From: Amycolatopsis rubida
GTDB lineage: Bacteria; Actinomycetota; Actinomycetes; Mycobacteriales; Pseudonocardiaceae
Assembly (NCBI RefSeq): GCF_900115345.1
Contig: NZ_FOWC01000013.1
Span: 62,001 to 126,000 of the forward strand
Direction of reading: 5' to 3'
Length of the DNA: 64,000 nt
A program made the translations under genes and the position numbers. Below are positions 16,952 through 25,171 of this stretch, piece after piece (the stretch's first letter is position 1; each line of letters starts with the position of its first letter). The notes beneath the pieces are model-generated. The model worked only from the letters and a program-made list of their open reading frames with translations, ran no database searches and had not been told where the DNA came from.

Positions 16952-17392
16952 ATGGGAGTCGAGGTCTGCTGGGACCCCGCGGCGAAGCAGCCGCCCGCGC
17001 GGGAAGCGGCGTTCAAGTCGATGACGGCGGCGACCGCGGGGGACAAGGACGGCTGGCTCGCGCTGTTCGCCCCGGACGCGGTCGTCGAGGACCCGGTGGG
17101 CCCGTCGATGTTCGACGAGGAGGGCAAGGGCCACCACGGCCGTGCCGGTCTTTCCGCGTTCTGGGACAAGACGATCGGCAACGTCGAGAAGTTCGAGTTC
17201 GTGATCCGCGATTCGCACGCGGCGGGTTCGGAGGTCGCGAACGTCGGCACCATCACGACGTACCTGCCCGGCGGCTACCGGGTCGACACCGACGGGGTGT
17301 TCGTGTACCGGGTCAACGAGGACGGGCTGGTCGTTTCGATGCGGGCGTTCTGGGAAACGGAGCGGGCGATGGCGACGGCGCGGCAGGTCTGA
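16952..17392 (+). CDS. NTF2-like / ketosteroid-isomerase-fold protein
   Basis: A 146-aa SnoaL/NTF2-fold protein. The segment around DKDGWLALFAPDAVVEDPVGPS is the typical first helix and strand, and HHGRAGLSAFWDKTIG follows. Related proteins include ketosteroid isomerases and Rv0760c-like binding proteins, which suits the KstR-like operator upstream of the previous gene. GAGGAG at 16941-16946, inside the end of the LLM gene, serves as the ribosome site. Its stop is 2 bp from the stop of the convergent hydrolase gene. Confidence 0.82.
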   Translation: MGVEVCWDPAAKQPPAREAAFKSMTAATAGDKDGWLALFAPDAVVEDPVGPSMFDEEGKGHHGRAGLSAFWDKTIGNVEKFEFVIRDSHAAGSEVANVGTITTYLPGGYRVDTDGVFVYRVNEDGLVVSMRAFWETERAMATARQV

Positions 17393-17394
17393 CG

Positions 17395-18255
17395 TCAGGC
17401 CGGGTCTGCTTCGACGAAATCGAGAACGAGTGTGGTGATGAGGTCGGGCTGCTGAAGCGTTAGCGCGTGCGAGGTTTTCGGCACGATTTCCGTGCTGATA
17501 CGGGGATTCAGCTTCGCGACCCGCGCGGCGACTTCGCGTGCGCGGTGGATGTGGCTGCGTTCGCCGAGGACCAGGCAAACGGGGACTTCGATCGCGCGGA
17601 GGTCGTCGTCGGTGAAGACGTGCTGCGGCGGCAGGCGCGCCTGGTATTTCATGCTGGCGAACAGCAGGGGCCGCAAGGTGCGCCGCACAGCCGGGTCGCC
17701 GGCGACGATCCGGCGCTGGATCGCGGAGGGCAGCAGCCACAGGCAGATCTCCCGGAGGCTCCAGAGGAGGAACTTCGGGACGTTGATCTCCGCGAATCCG
17801 GCCGGTTCCAGGCCGATGACGCCCGCGATCCGGTCGGCGGAGCGGGTCGCGAGGTTCAGTGCCAGGTACCCGCCGCGCGAAACCCCGGCCAGGTAGGCCT
17901 TCTCCTGGCCGAGAGCGGCGAGGACTTCGGAGAGCCATTCGGCGAGGTCGTCGTCGGTGCTCGCGGAGGCGGTCTCGACCGAGTGGCCCGGTTCGCCGAT
18001 CGAGTCGACGGCGTAGACCGGGTGGTGCGCGGCCAGTTCGGCGAGGTGCGGGTACCAGGACAACGACGAGCCCATGACGCCGTGCAGCAGCACGATCGGG
18101 CTGCCGTGTTCAGGGCCGCTGCGCCGGACGCGCGTGGGGCCGAACTTCGTGGGGATGTCCAGTTCCTCGGCCGGGACCGGCCACTTTCGCAGGACCTCCG
18201 CGTAGACGGCGAAGTAGCGTTCTTGTGCTTTGCGGTCGGTGAAAGCTCCCAGCAT
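17395..18255 (-). CDS. Alpha/beta-fold hydrolase
   Basis: A 286-aa serine hydrolase. The oxyanion segment is VLLHGVMGSSLSWYP, the nucleophile elbow is GVSRGG (about residue 125) and the catalytic His is in KTSHALTL. The catalytic acid is likely in VLGERSHIHR or the preceding strand. The substrate is unknown. The ATG at 18255 has GGAGGG 5 nt before it; a GTG/ATG further up would add ten unconserved residues. Confidence 0.85.
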   Translation of the reverse strand: MLGAFTDRKAQERYFAVYAEVLRKWPVPAEELDIPTKFGPTRVRRSGPEHGSPIVLLHGVMGSSLSWYPHLAELAAHHPVYAVDSIGEPGHSVETASASTDDDLAEWLSEVLAALGQEKAYLAGVSRGGYLALNLATRSADRIAGVIGLEPAGFAEINVPKFLLWSLREICLWLLPSAIQRRIVAGDPAVRRTLRPLLFASMKYQARLPPQHVFTDDDLRAIEVPVCLVLGERSHIHRAREVAARVAKLNPRISTEIVPKTSHALTLQQPDLITTLVLDFVEADPA

Positions 18256-18310
18256 CGTCCCTCCCCGAGACAGGTGCGTTTCCACCGTAGCAGCGCGGCA
18301 AGTGGCCTGG

Positions 18311-18778
18311 TCAGGAATTGTCCAGGCGCAGCAGAGTATTCAGCAGGCTTCCGCCCGGCAGGCCCTCGTCGCCGAAGATCCGGTGCTGCACCTCGATCAG
18401 GAGCGGCAGCGCGGCGCGCAGGGCGGCTCCGCCGGAATCGGTGACCTCGACGCGTTTGGCGCGGACGTCCTCGGCACTGCGCGCGCGGGCGACGAATCCC
18501 TTGCGTTCCAGTGTTTTCAGGATCTGCGACACCTGCATCGGGTGGATGTCGCCGGACGCCGCGAGACCGGATTGGGTCACCGGCCCGCCGGTGCGGTTGA
18601 GCCAGCCGGCGAGCGCGAGTGTCTGGAACTGCAGATGTGTCAGATCGAGCGGGGCGAGGGCTTGGTCGACCTCGCGGACGTAGCGGTGCACGACGCGCCA
18701 CATGACGAACCCCACCGCGTTCTCGGGGGCGCCGAGCGAGACGGTGGCGAAGAGTTCGGCGAGCGCGTCCTTGTCCAT
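18311..18778 (-). CDS. MarR family transcriptional regulator
   Basis: A 155-aa winged-helix regulator. The wing and recognition helix are visible in SGLAASGDIHPMQVSQILKTLERKGFVARARSAEDVRAKRVEVT. It is divergent from the gene at 18852, and a 12-bp perfect palindrome lies between them, so it probably represses that gene and itself. The ligand is unknown; MarR members commonly sense small aromatic compounds. Confidence 0.88.
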   Translation of the reverse strand: MDKDALAELFATVSLGAPENAVGFVMWRVVHRYVREVDQALAPLDLTHLQFQTLALAGWLNRTGGPVTQSGLAASGDIHPMQVSQILKTLERKGFVARARSAEDVRAKRVEVTDSGGAALRAALPLLIEVQHRIFGDEGLPGGSLLNTLLRLDNS

Positions 18779-18810
18779 CGGGAGGCATCGTAGCGGTTGC
18801 CCGCAGATAG

Positions 18811-18822
18811 TAAACGCGTTTA
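18811..18822. promoter_or_regulatory. Probable MarR operator
   Basis: TAAACGCGTTTA is a perfect 12-bp palindrome, extended by partial symmetry on both sides (ATAG ... GTAT). It lies midway in the 73-bp region between the divergent MarR gene and the decarboxylase-like gene. Confidence 0.65.
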
Positions 18823-18851
18823 GTATTGTCCGGGACGGAGAGGGGAACGGG

Positions 18852-19859
18852 ATGACTGACCTGCGGCTGGACTTCGGCCTGTACCGCTACGACAACACCC
18901 GCCCGCTGTTCGACGGCCGCGTCCGCTTCGAGGGCGTCGACGCGACCCTGCATACCGCCGGCATCGTCTCGGACCTGTTCGAGCGGATGGTGCGGGGCAG
19001 GGAGTTCGCTGTCGCCGAACTGGGGCTTACGTTCTACCTGCGCACCCTGGATCTGCCGGATCCGCCGTTCGTCGCGCTGCCGGTGTTCCCGAACCGGCAG
19101 TTCCGGCATTCGGCGATCTACGTCAACGCCCGCAGCGGCATCCGGGCGCCGCGCGACCTGATCGGCAAGACGATCGGCGAGTTCGCGACCTACGGGCACG
19201 ACGCGGGCGTGGTCGCGAAAGGCATGCTGTCCGACGAATACGGCGTGCGACCGGAACAAAGCCGGTGGGTGATCGGCGGATTCGACTGGCCGATGGAGTG
19301 GTTCGATTTCGTTCCGCGCCTGCATCCCGCGCAGGTGCGGGTGCGGCAGGCTCCGGCGGGGAAAGCGCTCGGGCCGATGCTGGAGAGCGGGGAGATCGAC
19401 GCCTTTGTCTCCGCGGATCCGCCGCGCGGCATTCGAGAGGATTCGCCGGAGGTGGCGCAGCTGTTCCCGGATTATCTGAATGTGGAGCGCGAGTATTACC
19501 GGCGCACCGGGATCCGGCCGATCATGCACACGGTGGTCGTCCGGCGGGATCTGCTGGCGGAGCAGCCAGGGTTGGCGGAGCGGTTGTATCGGGGGTTTGT
19601 CGAAGCGAAGGAAGTCGCGATGGCGGATTACCGGCGTGGCCGCGTTTTCAATCATATGGGCGAGGCTGGGATGCTGCCGTGGTTCAGTGCGTTGTACGAC
19701 GAGAACCGCCGGCTGTTCGGGGAGGATTGGTGGCCGTACGGGATTGAGAAGAACCGGCTGTCGCTGGAGGCGTTCTTGCGGTGGCACTTCGAGCAGGGAT
19801 TGTCGAAGAGGCTGATGAAGGCGGAGGATATTTTCGTGCCCGAATTACTGCATGCTTAG
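18852..19859 (+). CDS. 4,5-dihydroxyphthalate decarboxylase-like protein
   Basis: A 335-aa protein with a periplasmic-binding-protein type 2 fold but no signal peptide. Features include GEFATYGHDAGVVAKGML, GEIDAFVSADPPRG and RTGIRPIMHTVVVRRDL, all seen in bacterial proteins annotated as 4,5-dihydroxyphthalate decarboxylase. The true substrate is probably an aromatic or related acid, but this is not shown. The ATG at 18852 follows GAGAGGGG. The codon use becomes AT-richer toward the 3' end (GGATTG, GATATTTTC). Confidence 0.75.
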   Translation: MTDLRLDFGLYRYDNTRPLFDGRVRFEGVDATLHTAGIVSDLFERMVRGREFAVAELGLTFYLRTLDLPDPPFVALPVFPNRQFRHSAIYVNARSGIRAPRDLIGKTIGEFATYGHDAGVVAKGMLSDEYGVRPEQSRWVIGGFDWPMEWFDFVPRLHPAQVRVRQAPAGKALGPMLESGEIDAFVSADPPRGIREDSPEVAQLFPDYLNVEREYYRRTGIRPIMHTVVVRRDLLAEQPGLAERLYRGFVEAKEVAMADYRRGRVFNHMGEAGMLPWFSALYDENRRLFGEDWWPYGIEKNRLSLEAFLRWHFEQGLSKRLMKAEDIFVPELLHA

Positions 19860-20345
19860 CCGTCCCGCTGGGACGTTTTTGACTGCGACGGACGAATGGC
19901 GCACCTGCCCGCTCGGCAGCCGATCGGATCCGCCTGACGCGGACCTTCCGCTGGCCGATCCCGTCGCGCACTGCGACCGGCGATCCGGAAGAACTGGCGA
20001 CCCAGGCGGCGAACGGGTTCGGGGCCATCCCGCGTCGCCCGATTGTGCGCTGCGAACGGACGCTCACGCGGCAGATCTGCCTGTTCGCGGACAGCGGGAG
20101 ACCGGCGGGGACGGCCGCAGGTTTTCTCCGCCTGGCCAGCTTGACCGGCTGGCCGCCGCCGGTCGCCTCGACGGCGGGCGCTGGGGCGACGCCCGGGGTT
20201 GCGGCAGCCGGATGCCGCGACTCGCGTCAGCTGACCTGGGCGCGCTGAGGGGCCCTCGCTCGCCGGGCCGGGCAGGCGCTTCCGCGGTCAGCAAATTGGG
20301 CACGCGGGGGAGTTTTCGCAGCCCCGCCGCCAGCCGGGACGTCGG
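19860..20345. other. Intergenic region with no supported gene
   Basis: Open frames here lack ribosome sites and recognisable motifs. A stretch at about 19980-20250 on the plus strand reads with coding-like codon bias but cannot be assigned. It may be the remains of a lost gene. Confidence 0.4.
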
Positions 20346-21224
20346 TCAGGCAAGCCCCAGTTCCTCGCGCAGGCCTTCCAGTGCGATGACGTCGTCCTCA
20401 TTCCCGGTGTGCGGCGCGGAAAACCAGTCCGCGTACTCGCGCAGTTCGGAAAGCCGCCAGTCGAGGGCGAACAGTTCGGTCATTTCCGGGTCCAGACCCG
20501 GAGCGCCGGGCAGGTCGGCGTAGTCGCGTTCGCGCGGGGCGACGGCGAGGGTTTCCCAGTCGACCAGGCGCAGGCCGTCGGGCGTGACGACCTGGTTGTC
20601 GTTGTGGGGTTCGCCGTGGGTGGGGACCCAGGAGCCGCGCCGGGAGGCGGCTGAAGCGGCCAGTTCGAGGTAGCGGTCGTTCCAGCGGTCGATCGCGTCG
20701 CCGCGGGAAGCGAGGGCGGTGCGGGCTTCTTCGGCCAGCGGGCCGGACGGCCAGGGTTCGGCGGTGCGGGCCCGCAGTTCGGCGGCGAAGCCCGGGCCGA
20801 CCTGCGGTGCCCACGCGCGCAGTCCGGCGGGCGGCGGGGTGCGGTGCAGGGCGTCGAGCGCGGCGAGGATTGCCGGTTTGTCGACCTCGTCTTCCGCGGG
20901 GCTGCGGCCGTCCAGCATCGGGGTGACGCTGAGCGCGCCGGCTCCGGTGCCGACGGTGAAGCGGCCGGACCGCGTCGGCATCGGGGCGCAGACGAACGCC
21001 AGCCCGGCGGCGGCCAGTTCGGCGGCGCTCGCGTAGGTGCTTTCCAGCGACGCCGCGGTGTGCCGGGGTTCGAGCTGGTCCAGCGTGACGAACAGGGAGT
21101 CGGCGCGCCAGTGGTGCGCGCCGAAACCCCAAGGAAGGTAGGCGATCTCGGTGACGGGCTGCCAATGCTCGGCGAGTGCGCGGGCGATGGTGTGGTCGGT
21201 GGGGAAGGCCGGTCGGGATCGCAC
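20346..21224 (-). CDS. Aminoglycoside/choline phosphotransferase family protein
   Basis: A 292-aa small-molecule kinase-fold protein. The catalytic loop is THGEPHNDNQ (Brenner-type HGxxxxxN), followed by LVDWETLAVAPRERDYADL, which holds the metal-binding acid position and the family's RD-like region. The N-terminal WGFGAHHWRA fits the nucleotide lobe. It resembles APH(9)-type or phosphotransferase-family proteins; resistance cannot be inferred. The start ATG at 21224 is the only family-like start. Confidence 0.8.
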   Translation of the reverse strand: MRSRPAFPTDHTIARALAEHWQPVTEIAYLPWGFGAHHWRADSLFVTLDQLEPRHTAASLESTYASAAELAAAGLAFVCAPMPTRSGRFTVGTGAGALSVTPMLDGRSPAEDEVDKPAILAALDALHRTPPPAGLRAWAPQVGPGFAAELRARTAEPWPSGPLAEEARTALASRGDAIDRWNDRYLELAASAASRRGSWVPTHGEPHNDNQVVTPDGLRLVDWETLAVAPRERDYADLPGAPGLDPEMTELFALDWRLSELREYADWFSAPHTGNEDDVIALEGLREELGLA

Positions 21225-21269
21225 GAAACGGATACTAGGCAGGGCTTCGCGGCGGGAGCAACGGAGTTT

Positions 21270-21932
21270 CTAGAACAGTTCGGTCCGGTAGTTTTCGTCG
21301 ACCACGTCGTACAGGCCGCCGTTGACGAGGTCGCCGAGGCTGTTGTTGATCTTCTGCGCCTGTTCGGCGATGGAGAGCGTGTAGAAGTCGCCGCCGAGGG
21401 TCGCCGCTTCGGCGAGTCCGCGCGTGTCGCCCTCCCACAGTTTCGCCCGGATGACGGCTTTTCCGCACTGCCCGAACACTTCGCGCACGCGGACGACCGT
21501 CGCGAGCACCGCGGGTTTGCTGTCCGCGCTGAGCATGCTCAGCAGTTCCGGGTCGTCGGTGACGAAGGCGTCGCCGTTGACCCGGATCACCTCGCGCAGG
21601 CCGGGCACGAAGAAGACGAGCCCGATCGACGAGGTGGCGGTGACGTTCTCGAAGGTGTCGGCGAGTTTGTTGCCGGGACGGTCGGGGATGGCGAGCGTCC
21701 ACGGGTCGAGGATCCGCACCGAACCGGGCGGGTCGCCTTTCGGGCTGACGTCCATCAGGCCGTCCGCGCCGGAGGTGGCGGCGCAGAAGAACGGGCTGTG
21801 CGCGATGAACCGCATGGCGAATTCGCCGAGCTGCGGCTCTTTTTTCTCGGCGATGAACTGGTCCGGGAAACCGATGATCTCCCGGATGCGCGCCATGGTG
21901 ATCGGGGTGTAGGCGTCGGCCGCGGTGGGCAT
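21270..21932 (-). CDS. FMN-dependent PPOX-type flavoprotein (MSMEG_1061-like)
   Basis: A 220-aa split-barrel flavoprotein of the pyridoxamine 5'-phosphate oxidase superfamily. The segments PFFCAATSGADGLMDVSPKGDPPG, IPDRPGNKLADTFENV and GLVFFVPGLREVIRVNG are the usual FMN-binding stretches. The ATG at 21932 follows GGGAGA by 5 nt. The gene is 11 bp downstream of the PDR-type reductase gene, so the pair is an operon, probably under the divergent TetR regulator. The subfamily name is from memory. Confidence 0.82.
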   Translation of the reverse strand: MPTAADAYTPITMARIREIIGFPDQFIAEKKEPQLGEFAMRFIAHSPFFCAATSGADGLMDVSPKGDPPGSVRILDPWTLAIPDRPGNKLADTFENVTATSSIGLVFFVPGLREVIRVNGDAFVTDDPELLSMLSADSKPAVLATVVRVREVFGQCGKAVIRAKLWEGDTRGLAEAATLGGDFYTLSIAEQAQKINNSLGDLVNGGLYDVVDENYRTELF

Positions 21933-21943
21933 GCTCTCTCCCG

Positions 21944-22903
21944 TCACAGGTCGAGGACGAGGCGTGGGGTGCGGGCACGGGACACGCAGACGAACATCCG
22001 GTCGCCTGCCGCTTGTTCGCTCGGGGAAAGGATGCCGTCGCGGTGGTCGGGGACGCCGTCGAGCACCTTGGTCTCGCACGAACCGCAGATTCCGGACCGG
22101 CACGAGGTCGCCGGGCGGATGCCGGCCTTTTCGAGTGCGCTGACGATGCTTTCGCCGGCGCCGACGGACACGGTTTTCTTCGAGGCCGCGCATTCGACCT
22201 CGATCGGCTGGTTTTCCGCGGGAGGAGCCTGCGGGGCTTTGAAGCGTTCCAGGCGCAGTGCTTCCGCGGGCCAGCTCGCCGCCGCGGTGTCCAAATCGGA
22301 CAGCAGGGAAGCCGGTCCGCACGCGTAGACCTTCGCGCCCGCTTCGACGGGCTTATCCAGCGCGGACAACGAAATCCGGCCGATGGTGTCCGACGGGTGG
22401 CAGTGCACGCGGCCGCCGTAGCCGCGGAGTTCGTCGAGGAACGGCATCGACGTGCTGGTGCGGCCGCCGAAGTACAGCTGCCAGTCGGCGCACTGGGCGG
22501 CCGCGGTGCGGACCATCGGCAGGATCGGGGTGATGCCGATGCCGCCCGCCACGAAGACGTACGACGCGGCGGGGTGGAAGCCGAAATTGTTCCGCGGGCC
22601 TTTGATCGCGACGCGCTGGCCGGGCCGGAGAAATGCGTGCACGTATTCCGAGCCGCCGCGGCTCGTGCGTTCCCGGCGGACGCCGATCCGGTAGTACGCG
22701 CGTTCGCCGGGCGGACCGCAGAGCGAGTACTGCCGCTCGACGCCGTTCGGCAGCACGAGGTCGATGTGCGCGCCGGGCTCCCAGCTCGGCAGCGGTTTCC
22801 CGGTGGCAGCCGCCAGGTCAAGCGAGACGACGCCGTCGGCTTCCCAGCGCAGCTGCCGGACGAAGACGTCCAGCTGCCCGGCGGTTCCGGCATTCGGGGG
22901 CAT
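21944..22903 (-). CDS. PDR/VanB-type oxidoreductase (flavin reductase with 2Fe-2S domain)
   Basis: A 319-aa electron-transfer protein. It has an FMN-binding barrel (RQYSLCGPP), a NAD(P)H-binding domain (FVAGGIGITPILPM and VYACGPASLL) and a C-terminal plant-type ferredoxin with CRSGICGSCETKV plus a later Cys. Such reductases normally feed Rieske or similar oxygenases, but none is encoded nearby, so its partner could be the PPOX flavoprotein downstream or a distant oxygenase. It starts 65 bp from the divergent TetR gene. Confidence 0.92.
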   Translation of the reverse strand: MPPNAGTAGQLDVFVRQLRWEADGVVSLDLAAATGKPLPSWEPGAHIDLVLPNGVERQYSLCGPPGERAYYRIGVRRERTSRGGSEYVHAFLRPGQRVAIKGPRNNFGFHPAASYVFVAGGIGITPILPMVRTAAAQCADWQLYFGGRTSTSMPFLDELRGYGGRVHCHPSDTIGRISLSALDKPVEAGAKVYACGPASLLSDLDTAAASWPAEALRLERFKAPQAPPAENQPIEVECAASKKTVSVGAGESIVSALEKAGIRPATSCRSGICGSCETKVLDGVPDHRDGILSPSEQAAGDRMFVCVSRARTPRLVLDL

Positions 22904-22917
22904 CGGTCCCTCCTTTT

Positions 22918-22968
22918 GTTAACGATGTTACTTGCTGCCTCGCCGAGGATATTGGTAACATCGTTAAC
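22918..22968. promoter_or_regulatory. Paired TetR operators
   Basis: GTTAACGATGTTAC at 22918-22931 and its exact reverse complement GTAACATCGTTAAC at 22955-22968 flank a 23-bp core. The second box abuts the TetR ATG at 22969. The layout suggests control of both divergent transcripts by the TetR protein. Confidence 0.75.
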
Positions 22969-23610
22969 ATGTCAACCGACACGAAACGGGCGGGAATCGC
23001 CGCGACGCGCGCCGAGCGGGCGGTGGCCGAGGCGCTGGACCTGGTCGACGCGGGCGGGCTGGAAGCGCTCACCATGCGCCAGCTGGCCGACCGGATGGGG
23101 CTGCACCTGCCCGCGATCTACCGCCTGTTCGACGGCAAGGACGCGCTGATCGACGAGATGGCCGAGGCGATCCTCGCCGGAGCTGTCTCGGAGTTGCCCG
23201 CGCCGGGCGGCGACTGGAAAACTCGCGTGCGGAGCATGGCCGCGGGCTTGCGCACGGCCCTGCTCGCGCACCGGGACGGGGCGCGGATCGTCGGCGGGAA
23301 CTACGCGGCGAAGCGCAGCAATCTGACCTTTGTGGACAGTCTGCTCGGCGGCCTGCTGGGGTCGGGGTTGCCGCGGAAGCGGGCGATCTGGGCGACGAGT
23401 GCGGTTTTTTGCTACGTGCTCGGCGAAGCGCTTGAGGAACAGGGCGCGACCGGGGACGAGGTCGAGGTGCTGAAGAGCGTGCTGGGGGCGCGGAAGTACG
23501 TGCACCTGGAGGCAGGGCCGGTGGAATCCATGCTCGATTTCGAGGAGCGGTTCCAGTTCGGGCTGGAGTTGCTGCTTGCCGGGGTGGACGCGGTGGCGGG
23601 GCGGCGCTAG
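22969..23610 (+). CDS. TetR/AcrR family transcriptional regulator
   Basis: A 213-aa repressor. The N-terminal HTH is LEALTMRQLADRMGLHLPAIYRLFDGKDALIDEM. The ligand domain resembles the TetR_C type (tetracycline-repressor-like dimer core). It is divergent from the PDR reductase/PPOX operon, and paired operator boxes lie between, so autoregulation and control of that operon are likely. Confidence 0.9.
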   Translation: MSTDTKRAGIAATRAERAVAEALDLVDAGGLEALTMRQLADRMGLHLPAIYRLFDGKDALIDEMAEAILAGAVSELPAPGGDWKTRVRSMAAGLRTALLAHRDGARIVGGNYAAKRSNLTFVDSLLGGLLGSGLPRKRAIWATSAVFCYVLGEALEEQGATGDEVEVLKSVLGARKYVHLEAGPVESMLDFEERFQFGLELLLAGVDAVAGRR

Positions 23611-23625
23611 GTTTTCCGCGGGCAG

Positions 23626-24192
23626 TTACCGGCGGATGCCGTCCAGCAGGTAAGCGGTGCGACGGTCGTAGGCGTCCCGGGCAGGACGTTCGCCGTGTTT
23701 GAGGGCGAGGGCGTTGTCGGCGACGAGCGCGTGGAGGTCGCCTGCGGTGAACTCCGGCCGCACCACGCCTGCGGCCCGCGCGGCCGCGACGAGTTCGTCG
23801 TTCGCCGCGCTCCCGACGCGGCAGATCTCCATCAGCTGCGGCGAGTGCGGATAGATCCGCAGCAGGACGTCGTTGACGGCGGGCTGGCGGTATTGGAGGT
23901 CGCGCAGCGCGGTGAGGTAGTAAGTGATCTGCTCGCCGGGGTCGTCGATGGTCCGCATACGGTCGATGACGGCGAACAGTTCCGTCGCGACGACCTCTTC
24001 GATGACAGCCTCGATGAGACCGATCCGGCCGCCGAACCGGTTGAAGATCGTGGCCTTGCTGACTCCCGCCGCTCGCGCGACCTCCTCCAGGGGGACCGTC
24101 AGGCCGCGGCCTTGGAAGGCTCCGATCGCGGCGGAGCGGATCTGCTCGGAATTGCGCCTGGCGTCGGCGCGCAGCCGGGATTTCGAAGGCAC
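23626..24192 (-). CDS. TetR/AcrR family transcriptional regulator
   Basis: A 188-aa regulator from the GTG at 24192, which has GAGGAGG 6 nt upstream. The HTH reads VPLEEVARAAGVSKATIFNRFGGRIGLIEAV. It is divergent from the NAD(P)H-binding gene at 24308, with two inverted repeats sharing the AAGTTGAC half-site between them. It is convergent with the previous TetR gene, 15 bp apart. Confidence 0.9.
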   Translation of the reverse strand: MPSKSRLRADARRNSEQIRSAAIGAFQGRGLTVPLEEVARAAGVSKATIFNRFGGRIGLIEAVIEEVVATELFAVIDRMRTIDDPGEQITYYLTALRDLQYRQPAVNDVLLRIYPHSPQLMEICRVGSAANDELVAAARAAGVVRPEFTAGDLHALVADNALALKHGERPARDAYDRRTAYLLDGIRR

Positions 24193-24223
24193 TTCGTTCC
24201 TCCTCTCGCTGTCGCCCCGCGAC

Positions 24224-24291
24224 GTAAGTTGACTCACTTGGTCAGCTTACCTAAAGTCGGGGGAGGAGAAGTTGACCGGTGGGGTCAACTT
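24224..24291. promoter_or_regulatory. Two TetR operators with AAGTTGAC half-sites
   Basis: Box 1 pairs GTAAGTTGAC (24224-24233) with GTCAGCTTAC (24241-24250), 9 of 10 matching. Box 2 pairs AAGTTGACC (24269-24277) with GGTCAACTT (24283-24291), perfect. They lie between the divergent TetR and oxidoreductase genes; box 2 overlaps the likely ribosome region of the latter. Confidence 0.75.
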
Positions 24292-24307
24292 AGACCCGGG
24301 AGAAGAA

Positions 24308-25171
24308 ATGATCGTTGTCACCGGCGCTGCCGGCGGGCTGGGCGGCACCACCGTCGAGCACCTCCTCAAGCGCGTGCCCGCCGACCGGATCGGCGTCAGC
24401 GTCCGGGACCCCGCGAAGGCGCGGCACTTCGCCGACCGCGGCGTGCGCGTGCGGCAGGGTTCCTACGAGGACCCGGCCGCGCTGCGCGACTCGTTCGCCG
24501 GTGCCGAGCAGGTCCTTCTGGTGTCCGGCAACGACCCGGCTGCCGACCTGGCCAGCCTGCACCGAGCCGCTGTCGGCGCGGCCGTGGCGGCGGGGGTCCA
24601 GCGGATCGTCTACACGAGCCAGCACGGAGCCGTACCCGGCAACCCGTACCGGCCGTCGGACATCCACATCGCCACCGAGGCGATCCTCGCCGGCTCCGGA
24701 GTTGCCTGGACCGCACTGCGCAACGGCGCCTACGGCCCGCTCGGCCAGGTGCTCGGCCCGTGGCAGCGGACCGGCGAGATCGCTCAGCCGGAAGACGGGC
24801 CCGTCCCGTACACCGATCGTGCCGACATCGCCGAGGCCACCGCGCTCGTCCTCGCTGGCGCCCGCGCCTTCGACGGCCCCGTCACGCTCGCCGCTCCGGC
24901 CGCTGTCACCTTCGACGATTTCGCCGAGATCGCTTCGAGGCTCACCGGCCGGAGCGTCAAACGTGTTGTCGTGGACGACGAACAGTGGGTTGCCGACCAG
25001 GTCGCGCTCGGCGTCCCGGAGCAACTGACCCGCCTGATGCTGACCTGGTATCAGGCCTCCCGTGCTGGTTATTTCGCCGAGTCCGGCACCGTGCTGGCGG
25101 AGCTTCTCGGGCGCGAGCCGCGCACTGTCGCGGACCGGCTGGCCGTCAGCCTCGACCCGGCCGCGGGCTGA
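24308..25171 (+). CDS. NAD(P)H-binding oxidoreductase, NmrA/QOR2-like
   Basis: A 287-aa Rossmann-fold protein of the atypical SDR group. The nucleotide loop is VTGAAGGLGGTTVEHLL, followed by VSVRDPAKARHF and the YTSQHGAV segment where the usual catalytic Tyr is absent. It resembles NAD(P)H:quinone oxidoreductase type 2 (QorB) and NmrA-like redox sensors. The ATG at 24308 follows GAGAAGA. The 3' end overlaps the convergent TetR gene by 26 nt. Confidence 0.85.
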   Translation: MIVVTGAAGGLGGTTVEHLLKRVPADRIGVSVRDPAKARHFADRGVRVRQGSYEDPAALRDSFAGAEQVLLVSGNDPAADLASLHRAAVGAAVAAGVQRIVYTSQHGAVPGNPYRPSDIHIATEAILAGSGVAWTALRNGAYGPLGQVLGPWQRTGEIAQPEDGPVPYTDRADIAEATALVLAGARAFDGPVTLAAPAAVTFDDFAEIASRLTGRSVKRVVVDDEQWVADQVALGVPEQLTRLMLTWYQASRAGYFAESGTVLAELLGREPRTVADRLAVSLDPAAG

